A DNA stretch of 64,000 nt from Owenia fusiformis. Taxonomy: Eukaryota; Annelida; Polychaeta; Sabellida; Oweniidae. Below, in pieces: positions 42,080 through 53,389 of the stretch (position 1 is the stretch's first letter; the number at the start of each line of letters is the position of its first letter). The stretch spans positions 25,166,166 to 25,230,165 of the forward strand of contig CAIIXF020000011.1 of NCBI GenBank assembly GCA_903813345.2, written 5' to 3'. Below the pieces are notes generated by a model. It was given only the letters and a program-made list of their open reading frames with translations, was not told the DNA's origin and did no database searches. The position numbers and the translations under genes are program-made.

Positions 42080-45000
42080 GTAAAATATTTTTGAAAAAAT
42101 TCTGATTTTTTCAAAGGTCAACATTTTTCAGGAAAGTTCACATGCTATCTATTGCAAGACTTTTGTCTGGCACAACCGTAACCATGTATTATGTGTTTTT
42201 AAGTTTCGTAAGGAGCCTGCCATGACCGTGGTATCGTTATCGTGAAAGCCTGGTATAACCGTGACAATGCTATATTATATTGCAAGGCCTGTCATGACTG
42301 TGGTAATGTTAAAGCGTTATCGCTCATTCTCCGTTAGCGTGACTTTTGAGGTGTCAAAATATAAATTTTTGACCTCAACCAAAATACTAAGATAAAACAC
42401 TTATTCTAGTCTAGTGAGAAGTTCATGTGGTTAAAATAACGAAATATGAAATGTTACCATGTGTCTACTTAGCAGTTTGTTCTATGTCATCCCTCCTGCT
42501 AGGTTACATTGTGGAACTCAGCCAAACACGACACTGGAGGCAGTATTCTAAGGTTATAAAACCTAAATCTAAAAAATTTCTCATTGCAGCCCCTTGGAGA
42601 TTTCCGGAATTGACCAAAGTAGCGAACATTGCGATCTTTCAACTTTAGTTCGTTCTTTTTCACCACTTGATGTGTAGTATTTTCATTTAGGAGGCGGTCT
42701 TATTTGAATTCATCATTTCAGGTCTTCATGAATCAATAGATCGATAAATAAGCAGACTAAAAATACAATTTAGCAGTTTCTTTCGTTGCGTACTGGGCCT
42801 GTCAGTAGTTGACAGAAAGCTGAATTTTATCTAAATAACTACTAATCCAGCTAATTTTCAATCCATGATTTCAATCATGGGATACCCCTTCTTTATGGGG
42901 GTATCTGCACCATGAATATGCTCCTGCTAACATTCGTATGATTACAATATGGGAGAATTTGGATTTCTGAGTATTTTTTGATTCTTTTTATGTGGTTGAA
43001 TTCCCAATCAAATAGGTTTCAGCAGAACGAGGAAGTTTTTGTTTTTTTCTGGAAATATCGCACCTCTTTTTTTCAAGATGGCAGTAGGTATAAGAAGGAG
43101 AGTCCTCTTAATAACATCCATGTCTCAGGTGCTGTAGGGGTTTTGACAGTTGAAATAAGTTAAATAACAAGCAAATATTGCTATTCAAAGGAATATTCCT
43201 TTCCAGACCCTTTCTCTCTTGATATGGTAGCTATAATCATATATATACGTAGTTTCCATATTTAGCAAAACATGGGAAAATGTTTTAATATGGTCAATAT
43301 TGATTATTTAAAAATCTAGTGCTTATTTCCAGTGAGCTGCCATCTTTTAAGATTTCTTGCAGGAAGTGATGTCATCAACTCTCAACTTCTATAACCTTGC
43401 CCATAACAGTATAGGAAAGTAGCACCAAATCACTTCTAAACAAGTGATCACTACTTTCTGTGCAAAAATATTTTCAGGGCTTGTCAACTTAGAATAAAAG
43501 AAGAGATTTTCAGAAGGATTAAATAAGATACAAAGTTGAAAAAGAATATTTAGCTGGTTTTGTAATTCTTAATAGCTCCTCACCTAATGCTATATGCAAA
43601 GTTGAGTACCCTTTGCATTCGTTTGACTACACTTCTTAAAAGAGAGCTTCGTCTTCACTCTTTCAAACTAAAATAAACCTGTGAACTCACCGCGCCAATC
43701 AGTGTTCGTCGGCCAAATTTGACCGACGTTCTTTATATGGTCATTCCTTCTGACGTCATCGTTGAGCCCAGAATTGACCAATGACATGCGCATATTTAAT
43801 TAGAACGCATTTGCCGTATGTTTCTTCAAACTCGCTGATTGGTGGAAGGTCAGTGCGTAGGTCAAAAGTGATTTACCCAAACGGCCACCGGTACCCGTCG
43901 TGGGGGCGGGGCTACTATACTGTAATATGGTCTCTACTAGGCAGAGTGTAGTTGAGCTAGACTCTGCACGCAGGGTAAAAGTTGAGAGTCGATGACATCA
44001 CTTTCTATGTGAAATTTTAAAAGATGGCAGCTTACTGGAATTGAGCATCACATTTCTAAGTGATCAAATTTGACCATATCAAAACATTTTTGCGTGTTTT
44101 GCTAAACATGGCTAGCATATATATGGTTATAGCTACCATATGAGGAGAGAGATGGTTTGGCAAGGAATATTCCTTTAAAACATACATTTGGCTAAGAGGC
44201 CAATGTCAACTCCAGAAAATACTGATATTTTAAGAAAAAACATTTGAAATTCCCGTATTTCATTATCAGCTTCAAATTCAAGTTATGTACCTTGGGGAGG
44301 AAATGTAAATGTTAATTTCAAGGCGCATCAACATTTTTTGCAGATATTTAGTTTGCTGGCATTCTTTGTGTCACTTTCCTGTGCTCTTCCTTATATAGAT
44401 TGTATCATTTAGTAACATTAAGGCAGGTTGGAACAATTTAAGTTTAAAAATGCAGATAAGACATTTTCAATACATTTTATAACCCATGATCAGCCAATGA
44501 ACTTGGATGATATAGATCCTATTTACTGGGAGGGATTCCACATGGATTTTATTCTGAGAAACAATATGAAATTTCTTCAGAGTTTGGGAAAAAATACCTT
44601 CATTGTGCATGTCAAATGATGAAATGGATAATTTTTTGATTAATACTAGGTATAAGTAAATAAAATGGATAAATGCATGAAAGTATCAATTTTATTTCCT
44701 ATATTATAATAAAACTGAGAGTGAAAGGACCATCTCCAAAAAACTCCCAGAAAAGACACTTTAATTATTTCTGAATCCAAGATATTTGTATATAAAAATA
44801 GCCTTGCCACAGGCTGCAGAGAATGCATAAGATAGGCCTACAGGGCAATTTGGGGGTCTAAACATCAAAGCATTAGGCCGATTTTTGGTCCATGGGGGCC
44901 ATCTAAAAATGAGTTGGTTCGGTGTGAAGCTTAATCTGAGATTATAAAAGATTATTTTATGATCCATGGTTATGTCAGTCCAAAAAGTGAAAACTTTAGA

Positions 45001-45537
45001 ATGTATAGCATATTGATAAATGTTGAAAAATGTTTCAATGGATTTATTTAATCCCCAGAATTTGAATGTAAACAGTACTGTTACTGTTTTCTTCTTTCAG
45101 ACCATGTCAGATAAATGCTTCAAGAAGTGCATACCAAAACCAGGGTCCTCTTTAGACAACTCAGAACAGGTCTGTATATTGGGAGGATTCAATAGTAAAG
45201 GCAAATATGGTCATCCAGGTGTACAATGACAAAGAATTTTGGAAATTGAAAAATAGGCATTGCTCATATTGGCATCATTACATGTGCTTTTTTGATATTA
45301 AAAAATCTTTATGAAAACCCTGTATGTTCTATATCATTTCTTGATTTAAACACCATATTTTTGTCAGTTATTACTAATTTTCAATCTGCATTTAAAGAAT
45401 TAATGTACCAAAACTCTGCATTTATGTTCCAGAAATGTGTAGCGATGTGTATGGACCGATACCTCGATGCTCTCAATGTAGTATCTCGCGCATTTAGCTC
45501 TCGACTACAAAAAGAACAAGCGGGAGGAAACTTTTAA
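41966..45537 (+). CDS. TIMM13: TIMM13, mitochondrial intermembrane-space chaperone (three exons)
   Basis: Exons 41966-42079 (38 codons), 45101-45169 (23) and 45433-45537 (34 plus stop), all phase 0, total 95 residues, the usual Tim13 size. The small TIM hallmark is present as twin CX3C motifs: CFKKC in exon 2 and CVAMC in exon 3. Flanking family motifs are [28 protein letters not shown] and [17 protein letters not shown]. With Tim8 it forms a hexamer that chaperones hydrophobic precursors to the TIM22 and SAM complexes. Poly(A) signal AATAAA at 45890-45895. Intron 1 carries a 1-kb inverted-repeat element. Divergent from ADAT1. Confidence 0.95.
43187..44177. mobile_element. Inverted-repeat element in TIMM13 intron 1 (about 1 kb)
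   Basis: Arms of about 200 bp: 43187-43400 and 43975-44177, matching through aaaggaatattcctt, 'catatggtagctataa', 'aaaacatgg..aaaatg', 'ccatcttttaa' and 'gtgatgtcatc' with mismatches. The middle (43640-43960) is different, more GC-rich and promoter-like. Confidence 0.7.
43695..43912. promoter_or_regulatory. Promoter-like cluster inside the intronic element
   Basis: CCAAT at 43695-43699 and 43779-43783, an inverted CCAAT (ATTGG) at 43838-43842, a perfect CRE TGACGTCA at 43751-43758, and a GC box (gggggcggggc) at 43902-43912. This density stands out in AT-rich surroundings. Confidence 0.45.
45101..45169 (+). CDS. TIMM13: TIMM13 exon 2
   Basis: After cttctttcag, encodes [20 protein letters not shown] then SEQ. 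First CX3C pair. Donor ACAG|GTCTGT. Confidence 0.95.
45433..45537 (+). CDS. TIMM13: TIMM13 exon 3
   Basis: After tatgttccag, encodes [19 protein letters not shown] to the stop. Second CX3C pair. Confidence 0.95.
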   Translation, partial: KCVAMCMDRYLDALNVVSRAFSSRLQKEQAGGNF

Positions 45538-45889
45538 CGCTTGTAGACTTTAGCTGAATTGTGAGAATGAATGTCTATAGACTGTGTTGTGTTAATCAAC
45601 GGATGAGATTTATACCTTTTTTAATGGACAAAACCAAAGCCAAAATACCATCCAATTTAGCTACAATGCACATGTGCGCGCAAAGTGTTGAACTGACCAA
45701 TAGCATTGAGGACTTTTTGGATTGAATTCAGATTTGTAAATTATCAATTCAGAACCAATAATATTAAACTAATCACTGACAAGCAATGCCCATGGGCACT
45801 ACACACAGTATGTTTAGAATGATTAAGTATGTTACGTCATACATCGTACAAGTAAATGTAGAAATGATTGTTTTGGTTTAGATTTTATA

Positions 45890-45895
45890 AATAAA
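45890..45895 (+). promoter_or_regulatory. TIMM13: TIMM13 polyadenylation signal
   Basis: AATAAA, about 350 nt beyond the stop, followed by a GT-rich stretch. Confidence 0.6.
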
Positions 45896-46511
45896 GTGTA
45901 CATAAGATATGATGTATGTATATAAATTAATGTTTTGTTTCATTTAATTAATGGAGGCCATGTTTTTTTACAATGATAACAGGAAATAGATTCTCTAAAT
46001 GAAAACTGGATTTACATCATTAATCCTGATTTTGGCTTAGAATATTTACTTAAATATGTATTTTGATATCATTAGCATAATTACTGACTACAATGTACCT
46101 GGTTCTTACCTAGAAAGTTATATGAATTGAGGGAATAGTGCACTTCTAAGGTACATCTTGAGATATTTAAAAATCTAGGTAAGGACCAGGCATCGTGCAA
46201 AAATATGGAACTTTTATGCAATTTTCAGCATGAAATGAAATGATGTCAGCCATTTTGAAAATCCTTAGAATGATTGTGACAATTTTGTTTTATATATTCA
46301 AGTATATTTTCTTATTTCATATTATCATTCCATAAACTAATATGTATGCTGGCACTGAAGCATGACCTCCAGAGATGCATATATTTTACTATGGCTCTAA
46401 ATAACATAATAACATGTAATTTCTTTCTATACATTCAAATAAATGTTCACGCAAAATTGAGAAAAAAATATACTCAGTACACTTAGTATACTTAGTAGTG
46501 TTAAAGTGAAC

Positions 46512-47237
46512 TTAGGGGGTATTATCAGCGTCATCTGGTGGTGCTCCTGGGTAATAACGAGATACTTTTGGTTTTCCATAGCTTAAGATCGAGCGGAAGT
46601 CCTTAGGAAGACAGAAATACGATCTCCGAATACAATCCTCACATAAACACATTCCCAGCTTGTAGGCTACCTCGAACGGCGTTTTAATCAACTGAGAGAA
46701 GATAATAATATATGATAAAAACTCAGATATATATCATCAAACAATTTCAGATACTTATAAAAACTTGTTTGAATACAATATTTCCTTCTCTGTATAAACC
46801 AAAGCCCTTGACTCCTATTAATGATTTGATCATACACGGCCAATTTTTTCACTTAAACCGAACCCAATCAATTTGTTTATAGCAATGACATCACTATGTG
46901 TTACAATGACGGTTACATCAAGGCAATTTCCAAAATTTTGCGGTAACGATAACAAAAACTGGCAGATGGGAAAGACAGTATTACTCTTTCTCGCCTGTAT
47001 GCAAGATTCACAAACGGTTCGTACGAATAACGCGTTTGCGGGTGCCTGAAGTTAGGATATACATGTATAGTATGGTAAGTTATTTAAATCCAACATATTT
47101 ACGTAGAGTCAAGTGAAAGCAATTTCATAACCTACCTCTACACTTTTCCATAAATTGAGTCCAAATGGTTGTGAAAAACAAATCCGGATCGATTCACGTT
47201 GGGTAGTGTTGGACACCGTGTGTTCCATCGCGGCCAT
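46512..47237 (-). CDS. Unrecognised two-exon 93-residue protein
   Basis: Exon 1 at 47237-47136 opens with ATG in strong context (aaaATGGCC), MAAMEHTVSNTTQRES, and ends GTAGAG|GTAGGT in phase 0 after 34 codons. Exon 2 at 46691-46512 follows acceptor cttctctcag and reads LIKTPFEVAYKLGMCLCEDC to a TAA after 59 codons. Exon 2 has no ATG-initiated frame and is easily missed. The centre has a small cysteine cluster (CLCEDC, then FC) and the tail is proline/acid-rich (YYPGAPPDDADN). There is no signal peptide or membrane segment; it could bind a metal or disulfide partner. The family is not recognised. It is tail-to-tail with TIMM13, about 1 kb apart. Confidence 0.6.
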
Positions 47238-47736
47238 TTTATTTGATCAATCAGTGAACGTAGCATTTCAACCTCGTTTTCAGAAGTAACGTAACCGTCA
47301 TGGTAATACATGGTGAATATAGTCACATGGTATTTCATACGATATATGTAGCAAACAGTTTACGATATTAATTTTACGTACATGTACAATGCTTTGTATC
47401 ACACTGGCGTAGCGTCGTACGCATAAAACGCCATGGCGTATAACTCTCAAAATTTAGAGAGTATAGTTGATTTTTGAAAAATGGGAAATAATTTACTTTT
47501 TATGTGTACTTATTACTTTAGTCGGAATTTCGTGTTTTAAAACGTCCCAGAACGCTTCAAATGCAATCTCATTTTCAAATTTTCCTTCCCCCAAAAGCTC
47601 ATTTGCTTCGCTCACTCATGGCGTACACTCACAAAATACCCACTCTACGCCAATGGTATAATGTGTGTATTTTTCATAGGCCTAGTAACAAGCTCAAATA
47701 ATATACTAGGAAGGTATATAATATCAATTCCAATAC

Positions 47737-47895
47737 CTTGGTAACTGGGTCCCTAAACAACAAGGGACAACCACAACATCTTGGATCCGCTGGATTACAC
47801 TTGGCCATTGTTATTTCACATTCTTTATTAAAGGAGGCAAATCTCTTACATGGATCTAAGGGTTCTTCTGGTTCTGAAGCACAACAAAATAATGT
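47737..47895 (-). CDS. Cysteine-rich internal exon, unrecognised
   Basis: A 159-nt phase 0/0 exon between aactttacag and AAG|GTATTG, encoding TLFCCASEPEEPLDPCKRF, then CNPADPRCCGCPLLF. It has eight cysteines in 53 residues. It would join in frame to the phase-0 exon at 46691 on the same strand, giving an alternative 5' end for that gene, or belong to a gene with a signal-peptide exon upstream. No intermediate exons could be placed. Confidence 0.45.
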
Positions 47896-48498
47896 CTGTA
47901 AAGTTGAAATCATAAAATTGCTCAAATATGTTAACATATAAAAGTTATTTCGAAGCCTCCAAAATATATTTCATTAAAGGTGCAACAATGAGTGCAGAGG
48001 GGCCATTCAGCGATCATGGACAAGTGTCAGAATATATTTAAGTTTGGTTATTTCTTCAAGACTGACATATATTTTTATTATTTTCAAAGAAACACACAGG
48101 ATGAACATTTTTTCAGCTGATATTCCTCTAGATCTTAAAAATCTATAAATGGGACTCCTTAAACTTAATGCTGAAATTGATAGTTTATCCATACATTTAA
48201 AGAAAATAGGTATGTCAAAGATGATGTTATGCCAAATGTTGCCCTGATAGCTCAGAAAAAGTAAAATAATTCAAATTTTCTCTCTACAAGCCTTGTTGCC
48301 TCTTTAATAATACTCAAAACCTATTTTATTAATATTGAAACTTCGAATATGTAGCCTACATAAAAATTATCGTATCTGAGGGACAGGACTTCTGGGATTC
48401 ACCACATTCATGTTTATGCCATTGGCTTAACTGGGCCCACAACCTTGTTTATTTTTGGGGCCACTCAGTAAAACTATGATTTCTCTGCACCACGATTA

Positions 48499-51400
48499 CT
48501 GGATGAGCGTGGTGTAAAAGTGGTTTTGAAAAGTAGCAAATTTCTCTTTATGTAGGTAATTTGTTGTTTATGATTATACATTGATTCTGAAAATACTGGT
48601 GTCTAGTTTTTCAGCGTTTTGGAAATATTCAGATTTATACCCCCCTTGTTTCATTTTGAGGGGGGTACTAGGAAGGCCATGTAAAATTCCTAGAATTTAC
48701 AACCAATCAGTTTGATATTTACAGGTTATCATGTACTTATCATGTCCTACAAAAGAAATAAGTTTCATCAAAGTTAGTCAACTGGTTGCTATGGAAACGG
48801 AGATCATATGTCAAAAAGTACACAATTTCGTCAAAATGTAAGACACCCCATGAGACAAAACACATATTATTTGAATGAAATTTGAAAGAAACACCATAAA
48901 AACATTTTAGAAAACTTATTCAGAGTATGTTTGATAATATTAAATCAAGTGCTGTTTTATCCTATCCACACAGTGAAATCTATTGCTCATGATTATATGG
49001 CAATGCAAATTAATTTAGAAAGGGGACGTGGCACTTTTCCAAAGAATTCTTAACTTGTGTCCAAATTTTTGAAGAAAATAAATAACCAATTGTCCTGTTA
49101 TTCACAGATATTATTCACATCATTATGTTTGACTATCATGGAAAGTTTCATCAGTGTTGGTTTACTGGTTACTATAGTATGCAGATTTATACCCCTTGGT
49201 ATGATTTTTAATGGGGGTACAATGAAAGCCATCTATAATTCCTAGAATATACAGCCAATCATCCTGATATTTACAGGTAATCGTCTACATGTCATGTCTT
49301 ACAACCATGACAATTTTCATCAATGTGTATCAATTGGTTGTTATGGAAACATAAATCATTTTTTCAGAAGTACACATTAAGGGAGGTACTATGAAAGCCA
49401 TATATAATTCCTAGAATATCTAACCAATCATCTTGTTATTGACAGGTAGTTATCTACTCACCATGTTCTTCCACTATGACAAAGTTCATAAATGCGGGGC
49501 AAATGGTTGCTATGGTAACAGAAATCATTTGTTAAAAAGTACACATTAGGGCATACTATGAAAGCCATTTATAATTCCTTAAATATCAAAACAATCATTA
49601 TGATATTTACAGACAATCTACTACTTATCATGTCCTACCATGATGACAAGTTTCGTCAATGTGGGTCAAATGTGGGTAGAAATCTATTTGTTAAAAAAGT
49701 ACACATTTCGTTTAAGACACACATAAGACATTGAAAATCTTCATCAAATTGGGAGGAATTAGCATGAAAACATTTTAAAAACCTATTTTAAGTATGTCTG
49801 ATAATATTTAATGAATGGATATTTCATCTGGGCCATTTGATATATTGTATTTGCTTATGATAATAAAACTATGCAGAATGCGGCTGTCACATTATGCGTA
49901 GGGACACAGTAAATTATGAGCTGATCTCACTTAGTCATCTTTTATATCATTTGCATCAAAATCCTTATTCATAGATCTTTCAATGTCTACTTCTGTCAAA
50001 GCGTCCGTTGCAATCTTTATGTGACTATATGTCTATGAGATCATCAGGTGGAATGGGTTTGTCTGGCCAATTTGGCTCTATTTTGCCATCAACAAGTTAC
50101 CACGTCACTTGTAATAAACAAACTAAGAGATATATACAACTATAACACCCAATTAAAAATACTGGAAATGCTTCTTAATGAATTCTAAAAACAATGAACA
50201 GTTGAAAAAACCAACACACATAAAAAAGTTGAGGAACAACAGCATGTGTTACTCTGAGTGTAAAACATGTCCATTGATGACCAGTGATGGCAATAAAGCG
50301 TCCACTGTTGTGATTGATGAGATGTGATAAGTTTTATGAAATGTTTCCCTGCTTATTTCTCCCAAAATGATGAACATATTATGTGCTTCATGTCAAAGGT
50401 TACATGAGTCTTAGATTTTTACGAAAATGTGTACTCTTTTAACAAATGATTTCTGTTACCATAGCAGCCAAATTACCAACATTGAAGGCACTTGTCATAC
50501 TGGTAGGACATGTAAAAGGATGATTACCCGTAAATATCAAGATGATTGATTGAATATTCTAGGAATTATATATGGCTTTCATAGTACCCCCTTAATGTGC
50601 ACTTTTTAACAAATTATTTCTGTTACCAGAGCAACCAATTGATCAACATTGATGGCACTTGTCATGCTGGTAGGACTTGATAAGCAGATGATTACCTGTA
50701 AATATCAAGATGATTGATTAAATATTCTGGGAATTATACATAGTACCCCCTTGATGTGCAATTTTTAAGAAATGATTTCTGTTACCATAGCAACCAATTG
50801 ACCAACATTGATGGCACTGGTAAGACATGATAAGCAGATGATTACCCATAAATATCAAGATGATGAATTGAATATTCTAGGAATTATACATAGTATCTCT
50901 TTAATGTGTATTTTTCAATAAATTATTTCAGTTACCATAGCTACCAAGTGTTAAACATCAATGAAACTTGTCATAGTGGTAGTGTATTATAAGTAGATGA
51001 TTACCTGTAAATATCAAGATGAATGGCTGTATATTCTAGGAATTATAGATGGCTTTCATTGTACCCCCTTAAAATCATACCAATAGAGTATAAATCTGTT
51101 TACCATAGTAATCAGTTATCCAACACTGATGAAATTTTCCATGATAGTCAAACATAATGATGTGAATAATATCTGTTAATTTCAGGACAAATGGTTACTT
51201 ATTTTCTTCAAAAAGTTGAATACAAATAAAGAATTCTTTGGAAAAGTGCCACATCCCCTTCCTAAATTTACTTGCATTGCCATATAATCATCAGCAATAG
51301 ATTCCACTGTGTGGATAAGATAAAACAGCAGTTGATTTAATATTATCAAATTTACTTTGAATAAGTTTTCTAAAATGGTTTCATGGTGATTCCTTCCAAT

Positions 51401-51790
51401 TTCATGAAAATAATATGTGTTTTGTCTCATGGGGTATCTTACATTTTGACGAAAATGTGTACTTTTTAACATATGATCTCCATTTCCATAGCAACCAGTT
51501 GATCAACTTTAATGACTTTAATGAAACTTGTCATAATGGTAGGACATGATAAGTACATGATTACCTGGAAAAATCAAGATGATTGGCTCTATATTCTAGG
51601 ATTGATATATGGCTTTCCAAGTACCCCCCTTAAAATTACACCAGGGGGGTATAAATCTGAATATTTCCAAAACGCTGAAAAACTAGACGCCAATAATTTC
51701 AGAATCAATGCATAATAATAAACCACAAATAACCTATATGAAGAGAAATTTGCTACTTTTCAAAACCACTTTTACACCACGCTCATCCAG
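48499..51790. mobile_element. Large palindromic foldback element with TA flanks (3.3 kb)
   Basis: Termini CTGGATGAGCGTGGTGTAAA and complement, each flanked by TA (48497-48498 and 51791-51792). Both arms are arrays of diverged units of about 180-200 bp carrying 'ggttgctatgg(a/t)aac', 'aaaagtacacatt' and 'taccccc'. They read inward on the left (48600-49700) and as complement on the right (50400-51700), around a centre of about 0.7 kb. No transposase is seen. A relic of a unit occurs near 3590-3750. Confidence 0.8.
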
Positions 51791-51909
51791 TAGATGTCCA
51801 ATTAAGATTATTTGAGTACCTATGTGTTCCTGACACTTTTGGGCATCTGGGAATGACAACATCTACCCAAAGTTTGCATCCTATATTGGCGAAATTTATG
51901 ACAAATATG

Positions 51910-52147
51910 ACTAATTTTGTAACCATGTGCTTTTGAAGAAATTCGATTGAGTCTGCGGATTGAGTATTCGTTCATAATTGAAGGTCAAATCTCAAATTAG
52001 AGGTCAGATGTGAACTCCTGAGAACTGGTATATGATTTTTAAAAAGTTTGGTCAATTTGAAGCAAGTTGAAATCAGTTTTGAACAAAATACTTCAATGGC
52101 GACCGTGCGCCGGTCGTTGAAACAGAGCAAATGTAACCTAGGCATTA
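51910..52147. mobile_element. MITE family 1, copy 3 (left end eroded)
   Basis: The right terminus cagagcaaatgtaacctagg and GGCATTA match copy 1. The interior 'ctcaaattagaggtcagatg' is the inverse of the copy-1 interior. The left terminus is badly diverged, so the start is approximate. It lies 120 bp beyond the large foldback. Confidence 0.55.
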
Positions 52148-52898
52148 CTTGTGTCTTTTCGTTCGACTACTGTACATTTAATTAGCAAATGGTTAGCAAT
52201 GTATGAAAAAACTAGAGCTTTTGAATTTTGAACTGCGAACAAGCTTAGAGTTAAAGGGTAAAGACAATAGAAAATATTTAAGAAAAATAACTAATAAATG
52301 TGATGACACACTGACAAATATATTGTTTATATTGTATTGTATTGTATTGCATTGCATCACTAAATTCATTAAAATCACTAGGTACAAATGATTAACTGTC
52401 AGTTGGGGTCATAATCGGATATGATAAGCGTTCAACATAAGATATCATATTATAATATAATTAATAATACTATTTGATAGGTAAACCAGTCTTGCCCTTG
52501 AATTATTACCGACTTTGACAAGGCTATAAGTAAACCTCATGTAAGTATCATGTTTTCGATTTCGCTTCTATTGTTCATTTCAATGTTTTCATCATGATCT
52601 ACTATAACATTTAAGTCGATACGAGCGACATACTGTACATCAATGGTATTTGCTGTGTATTTAGAAAGTTTCCAGAGATGAATTCATAAATTGTAAGAAT
52701 CGTAAACAAATTGCTGCCATTTCGTTGATACATAATCCTGCTAACCCTGATACATAATCCTGCGTGTAAATACACAATCCTGCGTGCATATACATAATGC
52801 GTGCAAATATATAATATAGTTTCATCTTGACAATTAAAATGGTAATATGGAGTGATTAAATGCAGTTGAGTAAATAATTAAAAAGCCACCCGGATTAC

Positions 52899-52962
52899 CT
52901 TGTGCATGGATGACTGGTGGGACCAAAAGAAGGAGAAATGCACAAATGAATATCATGACAGC
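52899..52962 (-). CDS. Signal-peptide exon of an unknown secreted protein
   Basis: Between ctattgcag and CAAG|GTAATC. ATG at 52956 opens MIFICAFLLLLVPPVIHAQ, a textbook signal peptide with cleavage expected at HA-Q, ending in phase 1. An upstream 5' UTR exon is implied by the acceptor. The next exon, to the left, was not found; the cysteine-rich exon at 47895 is phase 0, so at least one exon would be missing between them. Confidence 0.5.
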
Positions 52963-53279
52963 CTGCAATAGAATGATATTTGCATATCTCTTTAAAGGTC
53001 ATATGCAAAGTTTGAAAATATGTTTTACATGTATTATATGCATTTTTAAAGTTTTTTATGAGATGTTTGAAAACAAATATTATTTCCATAATGATCACTT
53101 TATCGTCGAACAGTCAACCTGATGAGTTTATAATTAGGCTAATTAAGCCTATCGCTTATTTATTACATTTTTATTGATTTTTGTTGACACCGTTAAACGT
53201 AACTTGGACATATCTGTTCCGTAAGGTAAAGATCATGGTACACGTAGCCTATATATAAACAATTTATTTGCTATATTTT

Positions 53280-53382
53280 TCAAGCACGAATGATGTCATC
53301 TTCCGTACGCAGGTCTCCAAAATCAATCCAGAATACCATCTTCCCTTTTACCATTTGAAGAAGGAGTACGGATTCTTGATAC
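53280..53382 (-). CDS. Possible terminal exon, unrecognised
   Basis: After a pyrimidine-rich acceptor (atcctcctaagcag) a phase-2 exon encodes YQESVLLLQMVKGKMVFW, then IDFGDLRTEDDIIRA and TGA. The opposite strand is also open here (VSKINPEYHLPFYHLKKEYG after acceptor cgtacgcag, ending TAG), so strand is uncertain. Confidence 0.25.
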
Positions 53383-53389
53383 CTGCTTA

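Noticed and set aside
47138-47338. 66-codon frame MKYHVTIF over exon 1 of the 93-residue gene
   Set aside because: The strong-context ATG and splice donor at 47136 belong to another frame that joins in phase to a good second exon.
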